A DNA stretch of 6,131 nucleotides from Nitriliruptoraceae bacterium. GTDB lineage: Bacteria; Actinomycetota; Nitriliruptoria; Nitriliruptorales; Nitriliruptoraceae. The notes beneath the pieces were generated by a model. The model saw only the letters and a list, made by a program, of their open reading frames with translations, had not been told where the DNA came from and did not search any database. Positions within the stretch are counted from its first letter, which is position 1, and the number at the start of each line of letters is the position of its first letter. The stretch covers positions 1 through 6,131 of the forward strand of contig PWEU01000336.1 of the NCBI GenBank assembly GCA_003554005.1. The letters are read 5' to 3'. This document shows, in pieces, positions 1 through 5,438 of this stretch. The position numbers were made by a program, and so were the translations under genes.

Positions 1-88
1 GTTCGTGAGCACCGCGAGAAGGACCGGGGCTCACAGCTCGACTCGTGGGGCCTACAAGAACCATGGACGCCGCCAAGAGAACACCGAG

Positions 89-128
89 GTTCCATCGAGG
101 CGGAACGTTGCTAACCGAGTCGTGTTAG
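89..128. repeat. Two adjacent 18-bp dyads (5-bp arms, 8-bp spacers)
   Basis: GTTCC (89-93) and GGAAC (102-106) form one dyad. CTAAC (111-115) and GTTAG (124-128) form a second. Both have five-base perfect arms and eight-base spacers, and their centres are 22 bp apart, close to two helical turns. They lie 80-120 bp upstream of the 208 start. They could be protein-binding half-site pairs or chance; arms this short are not strong evidence on their own. Confidence 0.3.
102..126 (+). promoter_or_regulatory. Possible ECF-sigma-type promoter for the 208 gene
   Basis: GGAAC at 102-106 and GTT at 124-126 are separated by 17 bp, the arrangement typical of actinobacterial ECF sigma factor promoters (GGAAC/T, 16-18 bp, GTT). 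An alternative reading is a housekeeping -10 TAGGGT at 126-131, which lacks a good -35 at 16-18 bp. Transcription would begin around 133-138, leaving a leader of about 70 nt. The call rests on short motifs only. Confidence 0.25.
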
Positions 129-207
129 GGTCTATGTGTGCCCGGTGATACCCGGCGCAGATCGCAATGCACAGCTCCGGGGGACCAACCGTCGATCGGA
201 AAGACAG

Positions 208-618
208 ATGGCACGCAAGATGAGCGACGAGCACAAGGCAGCCCTCGCGAAGGGCCGCGAACAGGGCCGGGCGGTCCGGGAGTACCTCGCCGCCCTCGAC
301 CAGGAGCGCAAGCCGGGCCGGCCGGTCGATCGGGATGCCATCGAGGCGAAACTGCCGGAGATCCAGGGTCGTATCGATGAGGAACCGGACCCGGCGAAGC
401 GTGTGGAGTTGATCCAGAAGCGCCTGGACCTCGAGGAGCGGTTGATCGAACTCGGCGACGCGCCAGATATGGACGCGCTCGAGCAGGGGTTCGTCGACGC
501 CGCCGCGGAGTACTCCGAGCGCAAGGGCATCACCTATCCCGCGTGGCGGGAAGCCGGGGTCCCGGCAGCGGTACTCAAGCGCGCGGGTATCAAGCGCACC
601 CGCCGCGTCAACACCTGA
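208..618 (+). CDS. Conserved actinobacterial protein of unknown function
   Basis: A 136-residue soluble, highly charged protein. It resembles, from memory, a widespread uncharacterised actinobacterial family. The N-terminus (residues 1-28, MARKMSDEHKAALAKGREQG and on) and the C-terminal block at about 102-130 (YSERKGITYPAWREAGVPAA, then VLKRAGIKR) look like the conserved parts. The middle (45-85) is predicted to be charged helix, possibly coiled coil. The C-terminal block is rich in aromatic and basic residues and could form a small helix-turn-helix-like fold, so DNA or RNA binding is possible but only inferred. The ATG at 208 is chosen over the in-frame ATG at 136. GGAAAG at 198-203 precedes it, MARK matches the family start, and the 24 extra residues look non-coding. 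No signal peptide or membrane segment is seen. It converges on the dynamin gene and shares no obvious functional link with it. Confidence 0.85.
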   Translation: MARKMSDEHKAALAKGREQGRAVREYLAALDQERKPGRPVDRDAIEAKLPEIQGRIDEEPDPAKRVELIQKRLDLEERLIELGDAPDMDALEQGFVDAAAEYSERKGITYPAWREAGVPAAVLKRAGIKRTRRVNT

Positions 619-643
619 AACGGCGTCGGTCCCAGCGCGATCC

Positions 644-667
644 GGCTGCCCTCATCCGACGGCAGCC
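644..667. terminator. Possible bidirectional hairpin between convergent genes
   Basis: GGCTGCC (644-650) and GGCAGCC (661-667) form a perfect 7-bp GC-rich stem with a 10-nt loop. It sits just after the 618 stop of the + gene and overlaps the stop codon of the - dynamin gene. Neither strand shows a T-run, so if it ends transcription it would be a non-canonical terminator of the kind common in high-GC actinobacteria. A chance match in GC-rich DNA cannot be excluded. Confidence 0.35.
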
Positions 668-2541
668 AGCGGGCCCGCCAGCGCCGCTCGGGCTTCACGA
701 GCGCAGTCCTCGAAGGCCTCGATGAACCGGGCGGCGTCCCGACGCTGTGCCTCGAGCGCCTCCGGGTGCTCGCTGATCGCCTGGACCACCTCGAACTGCT
801 GGTAGAGGTCCCGCGCGAAAGCCCGACGGCGGCGTTCCACCGACGAGCGGACGGTCTCGACCGCCTGCTCGACCTGCTGGTCGACGTCCTGCAGCATCGT
901 GGCGGCGATCTCGTCCAGCCGGGAGGCGATGGCGTCACGGGCCTGCTCGAGGCTTCGGTGCCCGGCGACCAGGTTGGCCATCTTCCACCCCACCAGGGCA
1001 CCCCCGAGCAGCCCGAGGGGGCCGAGCAGGGTCATCGTCCCGGTCGCGAGGACCGTCAGTCCACCACCCGACAGACCACCGACCACCGCCGAGGTCTTGG
1101 AGGCCTGCTCGGAGCGGCGCTTGGCGGCGTGGAGCTGCTGGAGCTGGTCCGGTGTGACCAGCAACGCGTTGGGCGAGAGGCGGATGTTGGGCAGGTTCGG
1201 CGCCAGATCTGTCATCACCGCCTGGAAGCGTTCCTGCAGCTGTTGCTGCAGGCCGGTGACGATCTGTCCGAACCCCTCGCTGAACTGACGCGACGCCAGC
1301 TCACCTCCCACCTCCAGCTGCCGCCGGAACCGGGACGAGAACTGCTCGATCTCCTCGAGCGTCTCCAGCTTGTTCAGGTCCTGCTTGGCGCGGGTGAAGG
1401 GCTGCAACACCAGGCTCCGGATCCGCATCCGCAACGGCGCCACCTCGGTCAGGGCCATCGACACCGCCGCGTCGAAGCGGCGTTCGAGGTCGAGGATGTT
1501 GCGGTCGAGCTGCTGACGGAAGCCCGCGAGCTTCTCCGGATCCTCCAGCAGCTGCTGACGGACCTGCACCTCGGCGCGGGCGAGCTCGGCGCTGTGGGCG
1601 ATGCGCTCGGCCGCGTCGTCGAGGACCTCCTGGCCTGCGTGGTCGGAGAGGTAGTTCTCGATGTCGCGCAGTAGCCGGTCGGCCCCGGAGCGCTTCCACT
1701 GATCGATGTCGTCGTTCTTTCTGGCCTCCCAGGCCTCCAGGGCACAGACCGGGTAGATGCGGACCTCCCCGCTGCGACCGGCCCGCTGAGACGCCTCGAC
1801 GATGCGCATCCCGACGTACTCCAGCACCTGCTCGCGGGTCTCCTTGTCGTGGAAGTGCTGCGGGTACATGTTGCAGACCAGGAAGGTCTTGCGCAGATCC
1901 CGGGCGACGATGTCCTCGAGGAAGCCGAGCTCGGTGGCCCCGACCGTCGGGGGCGAGAGGAACAGCACGACGCCCGCGTCGACGATGTCCAGCTCCTGCA
2001 GGGTCCGCTGGGTGTACACCTCGTCGGCTTCGGCGTCATCGAGCCCCGGCGTGTCGATCAACCGCGTGCCGTTGCGCAGGAACCCGACCGGCACCTGCTG
2101 CTCGACGAAGGTGACGCCGAGGTGGTTCATCGGGTTGGTCTTCTGCGAGGTGTAGGCGTGCACGTCCTCCACGGCGACGTGTTTCTGGGTCCCGTCGGCG
2201 AAGTGGACGACCGCTTCCGGGTCGTCGCCGTAGGACACGTAGACCGGGACGGCGGTCTCCGGGGTGACGTGCATCGACGACACCTCGCGTCCGATCAGGC
2301 CGTTGAGCAGGGTGGACTTGCCCCGCTTGATCAGCCCGAAGATGCCGACGGTGAACTCCGTGGACTCCAGATCACGGCGAACCATGGAGAACTCACCGGC
2401 GATCAGCGAGTCGGTCTCGGCCGTCCCGTCCATCTCCAGAGCGCGCCGTTCCTGGAACCGGCTCCAGACATCCTCCACCTGGTCGAGCGAGGCCAGCAAC
2501 GCGTCACGCTCGACGTCGAAGCTGTCCAGGAACTCGGCCAC
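652..2541 (-). CDS. Dynamin-family large GTPase (bacterial dynamin-like protein)
   Basis: A 629-residue bacterial dynamin-like protein, presumed to bind and reshape the inner face of the cytoplasmic membrane using GTP. The GTPase domain (about 60-300) has the P-loop GLIKRGKS at 69-76, switch-I threonines within TPET (93-96) and the G3 motif DTPG at 163-166. The G4 position reads CNMYPQ (223-228) instead of NKxD, and CALEAWE (266-272) fits G5. Long helices follow (about 305-475). A glycine-rich hydrophobic stretch at about 486-521 is probably the membrane-inserting paddle or hairpin. A final helical, coiled-coil-prone arm covers 528-620. The GTG at 2541 is chosen because GGAAGGTGGG lies just upstream; an ATG at 2595 (18 more residues) has no ribosome binding site. 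It is last in the - strand run, 118 bp after the hydrolase. Bacterial dynamins often occur as adjacent pairs, but no partner is seen in this window. Its precise role (division, envelope stress, phage tolerance) is unknown. Confidence 0.9.
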   Translation of the reverse strand: MAEFLDSFDVERDALLASLDQVEDVWSRFQERRALEMDGTAETDSLIAGEFSMVRRDLESTEFTVGIFGLIKRGKSTLLNGLIGREVSSMHVTPETAVPVYVSYGDDPEAVVHFADGTQKHVAVEDVHAYTSQKTNPMNHLGVTFVEQQVPVGFLRNGTRLIDTPGLDDAEADEVYTQRTLQELDIVDAGVVLFLSPPTVGATELGFLEDIVARDLRKTFLVCNMYPQHFHDKETREQVLEYVGMRIVEASQRAGRSGEVRIYPVCALEAWEARKNDDIDQWKRSGADRLLRDIENYLSDHAGQEVLDDAAERIAHSAELARAEVQVRQQLLEDPEKLAGFRQQLDRNILDLERRFDAAVSMALTEVAPLRMRIRSLVLQPFTRAKQDLNKLETLEEIEQFSSRFRRQLEVGGELASRQFSEGFGQIVTGLQQQLQERFQAVMTDLAPNLPNIRLSPNALLVTPDQLQQLHAAKRRSEQASKTSAVVGGLSGGGLTVLATGTMTLLGPLGLLGGALVGWKMANLVAGHRSLEQARDAIASRLDEIAATMLQDVDQQVEQAVETVRSSVERRRRAFARDLYQQFEVVQAISEHPEALEAQRRDAARFIEAFEDCAREARAALAGPLAAVG

Positions 2542-2547
2542 GCCGCA

Positions 2548-2557
2548 CCCACCTTCC
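2548..2557 (-). promoter_or_regulatory. Ribosome binding site deciding the dynamin start
   Basis: On the - strand GGAAGGTGGG ends 6 nt before the GTG at 2541, a good Shine-Dalgarno match. A hairpin with arms at 2561-2565 and 2570-2574 (CCACC/GGTGG, 4-nt loop) lies directly upstream and could influence access to it. The alternative ATG at 2595 follows a C/T-rich tract with no such site. Confidence 0.55.
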
Positions 2558-2641
2558 ACACCACCGCCCGGTGGCTCAGTCCTCCCATCGACCATGAAGG
2601 GGGCACGCTTGAGCCCCGGATCCACCGGCGCCGCGACCCTC

Positions 2642-2659
2642 CCTGCGCAGTCCCGCAGG
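2642..2659 (-). terminator. Hairpin just after the MBL hydrolase stop
   Basis: CCTGCG (2642-2647) and CGCAGG (2654-2659) form a perfect 6-bp stem with a 6-nt loop, directly abutting the hydrolase stop codon at 2660-2662. There is no T-run on the - strand. It may cause partial termination or protect an RNA 3' end between the upstream genes and the dynamin gene. The remainder of the 118-bp gap holds no convincing promoter that I could recognise. Confidence 0.3.
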
Positions 2660-3547
2660 TCAGACGACGAGGTGGTAGCGGCCGCCGGCGTCCCGGTGCA
2701 CCTCACCCTGCGCGCGGAGCAGGGCGAGCAGGGCCGACAGCGACGCCGCCGCCGCGGGCCACACCCGTCGATCGACGTCGGCGTAGAGACGTGCCACGAG
2801 CTCCTCGAGCCCGGCGGGGCCGTCGCGCAGCGCGTGTCGGAGCTGGAGCTCGCGGTAGCGACGGTGCTCCGCGTAGTACCTGAGGACGGCCCCGGGATCC
2901 TCGGTCAGGCTCGGACCATGCCCGGGGTGGAGGGCGGCTGGGCCCAGGTCGTAGAGCCGCTGGAGGGAGTCGAGGTAGGCCTGAAGGTCGCCGTCGGGAT
3001 GGGCGACCACGCTTGTCCCGCGCCCGAGCACGTGGTCGCCGGTGAGCACGGCTCCGCTGCCCAGCCGGAACGCGACGTGGTCGCGGGTGTGGCCGGGGGT
3101 GGCGATGACGGTCACCTCGACGTCTCTGAGGGCCACCCGGTCGCCATCGACGATGACCGGGACGTCGACGGCCAGGTGCGCGGTCGGGGCCAGCACCGGG
3201 CAGCCGAGATCCGCAGCCCAGCCGGCAGCGGCCTCGGCGTGGTCGGGATGGTGGTGGGTCAGCGCGATCGCCCGCACCTCCGCGTCCGATCCGGCCACGG
3301 CGTCGTCCACCCGCTGGCGGTGCGCGGGATCGTCGGGGCCAGGGGCGACGATCACGACCTCGCCGGTGCCGGCGGCTCCGAGCACGTAGGTGTTCGTTCC
3401 GTCCAGGGTCATGGGCGACGGGTTGGGCGCCAGCACCCGCAGCAGGTCCGGTGCCAACCGTTCGGCGGCCGGCATCGCCCCGAAGGTCGGCAGATCCCAG
3501 GAGCGACGCGGATCGGGCGGGGCGACGGGAGGGCGCACGGTGGTCAC
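2660..3547 (-). CDS. MBL-fold metallohydrolase, LACTB2-like
   Basis: A 295-residue cytosolic metallo-beta-lactamase-fold hydrolase. The metal ligands are visible: HHHPDH at 98-103 (after T97), H153 in TPGHTRDH, D171 in LTGDHVLG and H210 in HPGHGP. The N-terminal signature NPSPMTLDGTNTYVLG (42-57), and GHGP followed by HRRYRELQ (228-235) and a helical C-terminal region (245-295) that fits a winged-helix domain, match the LACTB2-type subgroup. Some members of that subgroup are single-strand endoribonucleases; many bacterial ones are annotated only as MBL-fold or hydroxyacylglutathione hydrolase-like, so the substrate is uncertain. VIVAPGPDD (66-73) has Ala where an Asp (VDPGP) is usual. The GTG at 3547 lies 4 bp after the pheA stop, indicating translational coupling. 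No good ribosome binding site is seen, and GTG 3538 or ATG 3475 are alternatives, although the latter would leave little sequence before the conserved N-terminal signature. Confidence 0.85.
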   Translation of the reverse strand: MTTVRPPVAPPDPRRSWDLPTFGAMPAAERLAPDLLRVLAPNPSPMTLDGTNTYVLGAAGTGEVVIVAPGPDDPAHRQRVDDAVAGSDAEVRAIALTHHHPDHAEAAAGWAADLGCPVLAPTAHLAVDVPVIVDGDRVALRDVEVTVIATPGHTRDHVAFRLGSGAVLTGDHVLGRGTSVVAHPDGDLQAYLDSLQRLYDLGPAALHPGHGPSLTEDPGAVLRYYAEHRRYRELQLRHALRDGPAGLEELVARLYADVDRRVWPAAAASLSALLALLRAQGEVHRDAGGRYHLVV

Positions 3548-3551
3548 GAGG

Positions 3552-4514
3552 TCACGACGCGGACAGGGGCACCCGGGCACGCCAGTGCGCCAGCCACGCG
3601 GCCGCCTCGCGGTAGGCCGCGTCATCGGCGTGGATGCGCTCGGCTTCGTCGGTGCGGCGGGCACCGGAGCGGCGGTAGGACCCCAGTACCTTCACGTCGC
3701 GGTGGGTGCGCTTGACCGCGGCCAGCGCGTCACCGACCCGCTCGCCGGCGAGGTGCCCCTCGACATCCAGGAAGAAGCAGTACTCGCCGAGCTCGTCCTT
3801 GGTCGGGCGGGACTCGATCTTGGTCAGGTTGAGGTCCCGCTCGGCGAAGATCTCCAGCAGCTTGAGCAGCGCGCCCGGCTTGTTGGTGTCGATGAACACG
3901 ACCATGGAGGTCTTGTCCCAGCCCGTGGGGGCAGGGACCTCGGCGCCGACCAGGACGAACCGGGTCAGGTTGCGGGTGCTGTCCGCGATGTCGCGCGCGA
4001 CCACCTCGAGCCCGTACCGGTCGGCGGCCAGCGGGTTCACGATGGCGAGGTGGCCGGGGCCCCGCTCGGCGACCAGCTCGGCGGCCCGCGCGGTCGAGGC
4101 GACGGGGATCCGATCGGCGTTCGGCGCCGTGGCCGACAGCCACCTGCGGGTCGCCGCCAGCGCCACCGGGTGCGAGGTGACCTCGACGATGTCATCGAGG
4201 CTGGTGCCGGCGACGGCGGCGGCGATGAGGGTGACCGGCAGCTCGAGCTCCCCGTGGATCAACAGCGAGGTGTCGAAGGCCAGCGCGTCGAGCGTGGCGG
4301 TGACGGAGCCCTCGAGGGTGTTCTCGATCGGCACGACGCCGCGGCGGGCACGGCCCTCCTCGACGGTGCGCAGGACCTCGGCGATGTCACCGCAGGGCAG
4401 CAGGTTCTGGTCGTCGGTCGCGCCGGTGATGAGGCGGGCGGCGGTCTCGGTGAAGGTGCCCGCCGGGCCGAGGTAGGCGACCAGGTCAGCGGATTCGGTG
4501 GTGCGCTCGGTCAC
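3552..4514 (-). CDS. pheA: Prephenate dehydratase
   Basis: A 320-residue cytosolic enzyme that decarboxylates and dehydrates prephenate to phenylpyruvate, the committed step to phenylalanine. The catalytic domain (about 10-190) shows YLGPAGTFTE (14-23), VPIENTLEGSV (61-71), TSHPVALA (113-120) and RNLTRF (181-186), which contains the catalytic TRF triplet. A C-terminal ACT domain (about 201-280) has GALLKLLEIF (214-223) and LTKIESRP (230-237). These are the family's phenylalanine-binding motifs, so allosteric feedback inhibition is expected. There is no chorismate mutase domain, so this is the monofunctional type usual in actinobacteria. A roughly 40-residue tail (281-320) follows the ACT domain; similar tails occur in actinobacterial relatives. 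The start is GTG, with GGAG 6 nt upstream, and overlaps the DUF4446 stop by 4 bp (GTGA). The gene is followed almost directly by the MBL hydrolase, so the three are probably one transcript. Confidence 0.96.
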   Translation of the reverse strand: MTERTTESADLVAYLGPAGTFTETAARLITGATDDQNLLPCGDIAEVLRTVEEGRARRGVVPIENTLEGSVTATLDALAFDTSLLIHGELELPVTLIAAAVAGTSLDDIVEVTSHPVALAATRRWLSATAPNADRIPVASTARAAELVAERGPGHLAIVNPLAADRYGLEVVARDIADSTRNLTRFVLVGAEVPAPTGWDKTSMVVFIDTNKPGALLKLLEIFAERDLNLTKIESRPTKDELGEYCFFLDVEGHLAGERVGDALAAVKRTHRDVKVLGSYRRSGARRTDEAERIHADDAAYREAAAWLAHWRARVPLSAS

Positions 4515-5044
4515 GAGGCTCTCCGGCGTCGACGTCGCGACGGGGGTGGGACGGTGGCGGGCCGGTCGCTCATGGCGGCGTCGATGGCCTCGAACTCCTC
4601 GGCGCTGAGGCTGTGCTCGCTGTCGCCGGCGACGATGGCCTTGGCGTAGGAGCGCGTCTCGGAGCGACCGTTGATGGCGGAGATCACCAGCCCGTCACCG
4701 TGCTCGTCCAGGAGCGCGGCCGAGAAGGACAGCGCGCCGCCCATGTCCTCGAATGCGTCGTAGCGAACGATCGCCACGTGGGAGAGGTCACGCCGTAGCC
4801 GCTCACGCAGCTCTGCGGCCCGCCCGTCGAGCACGCGCAGGTCATGCTCGAGCGAGCCGATCGCCGCTCCCTGGTCGGCCAGGACCTCAAGGATGTCGCG
4901 CTCCGTGCCGCCGAAGGCACGGACCTGGGCGCGACGCACGACCCGCAGCCGCACGGTCAGGACGACGACCGCGATCAGCAGCAGAGCCGCCGTCGCCGTC
5001 GAGATGACCGCCAGCAGTGCGACGGTGTTCGCATCCAGTTCCAC
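4511..5044 (-). CDS. DUF4446 family membrane-anchored protein
   Basis: A 177-residue protein of the uncharacterised DUF4446 family. One hydrophobic segment at about 8-33 is followed by VRLRVVRR, which by the positive-inside rule places the bulk in the cytoplasm. A helical, coiled-coil-prone stretch (about 46-88, ILEVLADQGAAIGSLEHDLR and on) leads to the diagnostic domain at 90-156. Its hallmarks are VRYDAFEDMGGALSFSAALL (93-112), GDGLVISAINGRSETRSYAK (117-136) and a trailing LSAEE. The C-terminus carries a run of six arginines (170-175) that might contact nucleic acid or acidic phospholipid. The GTG at 5044 is supported by GAGGGG at 5050-5055 with a 5-nt spacer. Its stop overlaps the pheA start, so translation of the two is linked, but no function tying it to phenylalanine synthesis is known to me. 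Confidence 0.9.
   Translation of the reverse strand: MELDANTVALLAVISTATAALLLIAVVVLTVRLRVVRRAQVRAFGGTERDILEVLADQGAAIGSLEHDLRVLDGRAAELRERLRRDLSHVAIVRYDAFEDMGGALSFSAALLDEHGDGLVISAINGRSETRSYAKAIVAGDSEHSLSAEEFEAIDAAMSDRPATVPPPSRRRRRRAS
4521..4524 (-). promoter_or_regulatory. Ribosome binding site of pheA
   Basis: GGAG on the - strand lies inside the end of the DUF4446 reading frame, 6 nt before the pheA GTG. It fixes the pheA start at the GTGA overlap and allows independent initiation as well as coupling. Confidence 0.6.
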
Positions 5045-5049
5045 GTCCG

Positions 5050-5055
5050 CCCCTC
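5050..5055 (-). promoter_or_regulatory. Ribosome binding site of the DUF4446 gene
   Basis: GAGGGG on the - strand with a 5-nt spacer to the GTG at 5044 supports that start codon. Confidence 0.55.
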
Positions 5056-5091
5056 GGTGCGCCGGGCACGCCCGTCCGGCGGCCCCGCATG

Positions 5092-5244
5092 CTACTTGGT
5101 CGGGGTCGGCCGACGGGCTCCGGACCGACCCCTGGCGCCGGTGGCTCTCGGCGTTGGAGGGCGCGCCGCAGCCTTGGCATGGCGGGCGTCCTCGAGCCGC
5201 TCCTTGCGCTGCCCAGGACGAGATTTCGAGCGTTGAGCGCGCAT
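5092..5244 (-). CDS. Possible small basic ORF, 50 residues (uncertain)
   Basis: An ATG-to-TAG frame encodes 50 residues starting MRAQRSKSRPGQRKERLEDA and ending RRPTPTK. It is rich in Arg, Lys, Ala and Pro, has no hydrophobic core and would be largely disordered; such peptides can bind RNA or DNA. For it: it has the same strand as the DUF4446 gene, ends 47 bp before that gene's start, and sits about 45 nt downstream of a plausible -10 element. Against it: no ribosome binding site, and a third-position GC of about 70 per cent, lower than in the neighbours. Its last third overlaps a strong hairpin and its start codon overlaps another, so the region may instead be structured leader RNA. It has no aromatic run, so it is not a classical phenylalanine attenuator peptide. 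I recognise no family. Confidence 0.27.
   Translation of the reverse strand: MRAQRSKSRPGQRKERLEDARHAKAAARPPTPRATGARGRSGARRPTPTK
5102..5132. repeat. Strong hairpin in the DUF4446-pheA leader
   Basis: GGGGTCGG (5102-5109) and CCGACCCC (5125-5132) form a perfect 8-bp stem. Beyond a single bulged base at 5124, CCG (5110-5112) can pair with CGG (5121-5123), leaving an 8-nt loop. It lies about 58 bp upstream of the DUF4446 start on the - strand transcript. No T-run follows, so it is more likely a leader structure or a Rho-related or partial terminator than a classical terminator. Confidence 0.45.
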
Positions 5245-5254
5245 GGGTGCGCGC
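5237..5254. repeat. Compact hairpin GCGCGCA/TGCGCGC
   Basis: GCGCGCA (5237-5243) and TGCGCGC (5248-5254) form a perfect 7-bp stem around a 4-nt loop. The ATG of the possible small ORF (5244-5242) lies at the loop-stem junction, so if that ORF is real the fold could limit its translation. Alternating GC is also a sequence type prone to chance self-complementarity. Confidence 0.4.
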
Positions 5255-5273
5255 ATCCGCACGCCCGGTGACT

Positions 5274-5289
5274 CGTGAAGCGGTTCACG
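5274..5289. promoter_or_regulatory. Operator-like palindrome CGTGAA-GCGG-TTCACG
   Basis: A perfect 6-bp inverted repeat with a 4-bp spacer (16 bp in all), the size and shape of many TetR, GntR or XRE-family operators. It begins 4 bp downstream of the - strand TAGGAT box, so it would cover the expected transcription start (about 5287) of the DUF4446-pheA run, a classic position for repression. As RNA it could also form a 6-bp hairpin at the very 5' end. No regulator gene is present in the window. Confidence 0.4.
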
Positions 5290-5293
5290 TTCG

Positions 5294-5299
5294 ATCCTA
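5294..5299 (-). promoter_or_regulatory. Candidate -10 element for the DUF4446-pheA-MBL operon
   Basis: TAGGAT on the - strand matches TATAAT at four of six positions and is typical of actinobacterial -10 boxes. The sequence 17-18 bp upstream is a poor -35 match, which is not unusual in this phylum. Transcription from here would give a leader of roughly 240 nt before the DUF4446 GTG, long enough to include both hairpins. Confidence 0.35.
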
Positions 5300-5388
5300 A
5301 CCGCTGCGATTCGCCCTTCTGAGACGTTTCGCGGCCCTTCGGTGGAGATCGATGAAAGGTTTGAGGTCCGTCGGCCCCCGATCCGGGA

Positions 5389-5402
5389 CCACGTGGCCGG
5401 CC
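5389..5402. promoter_or_regulatory. Overlapping palindromes CCACGTGG and GGCCGGCC
   Basis: CCACGTGG (5389-5396) and GGCCGGCC (5395-5402) are two perfect 8-bp palindromes sharing GG, 50-63 bp upstream of the DUF4397 start. The position, at or upstream of the expected -35 region, could suit an activator or repressor. Short GC palindromes are common in such DNA, so support is weak. Confidence 0.22.
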
Positions 5403-5438
5403 GAACACTGAGCGACCCCGCAACTCCTATTGCATCGC

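Larger units (their letters stand above)
1..207. other. Upstream non-coding region with no convincing gene
   Basis: No reading frame here has a convincing start, ribosome binding site or recognisable protein. Two frames stay open from the left edge on + (stops at 112-114 and 143-145), but their predicted tails look like random basic sequence and their codon use loses the strong GC third-position bias of the neighbours. A GTG read leftwards from position 12 on - could begin a divergent gene, but only four codons are visible and no ribosome binding site precedes it. What can be supported is a pair of short dyads at 89-128 and a possible promoter, listed separately. The segment most likely holds the promoter and leader of the gene starting at 208. 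Confidence 0.5.

Noticed and set aside
1..145. Tail of an upstream + gene entering from the left edge
   Set aside because: Two frames stay open for 37 to 47 codons but show no conserved sequence, and their codon bias decays; too short to support.
136..207. Upstream ATG extending the 208 gene by 24 residues
   Set aside because: The extension (MCPVIPGADRNAQ and on) looks non-coding, while GGAAAG and the family-typical MARK start support 208.
766..1674. 302-residue + strand open frame rich in Leu, Gly, Asp and His
   Set aside because: Lies wholly antisense to the well-supported dynamin gene; long antisense frames are expected in GC-rich DNA, and no domain or ribosome binding site is seen.
3548..3664. 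Longer MBL start at 3664 within pheA
   Set aside because: Would overlap pheA by over 110 bp and add a low-complexity Pro/Arg/Thr stretch read out of frame from pheA.
2264..3715. 483-residue + strand open frame
   Set aside because: Antisense across the dynamin start, the gap and the MBL gene; composition is that of a shadow frame with no recognisable motif.
4155..4178. PheA SHPVALA instead of the SHPQALAQ seen in many prephenate dehydratases
   Set aside because: As far as I recall, Val at this place is usual in actinobacterial PheA proteins, so it is not a sign of loss of function.
3390..4649. 419-residue + strand open frame
   Set aside because: Antisense to pheA and parts of its neighbours; GC-skewed shadow frame without domain signatures.
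5045..5290. Classical phenylalanine attenuator or T-box leader before pheA
   Set aside because: No Phe-rich leader peptide, no T-run after the hairpins and no recognisable T-box sequence; the structures are listed without that function.
4887..5423. 178-residue - strand open frame spanning the divergent region
   Set aside because: Overlaps the start of the DUF4446 gene in another frame; Arg/Pro/Gly-rich translation with no motif and no ribosome binding site.
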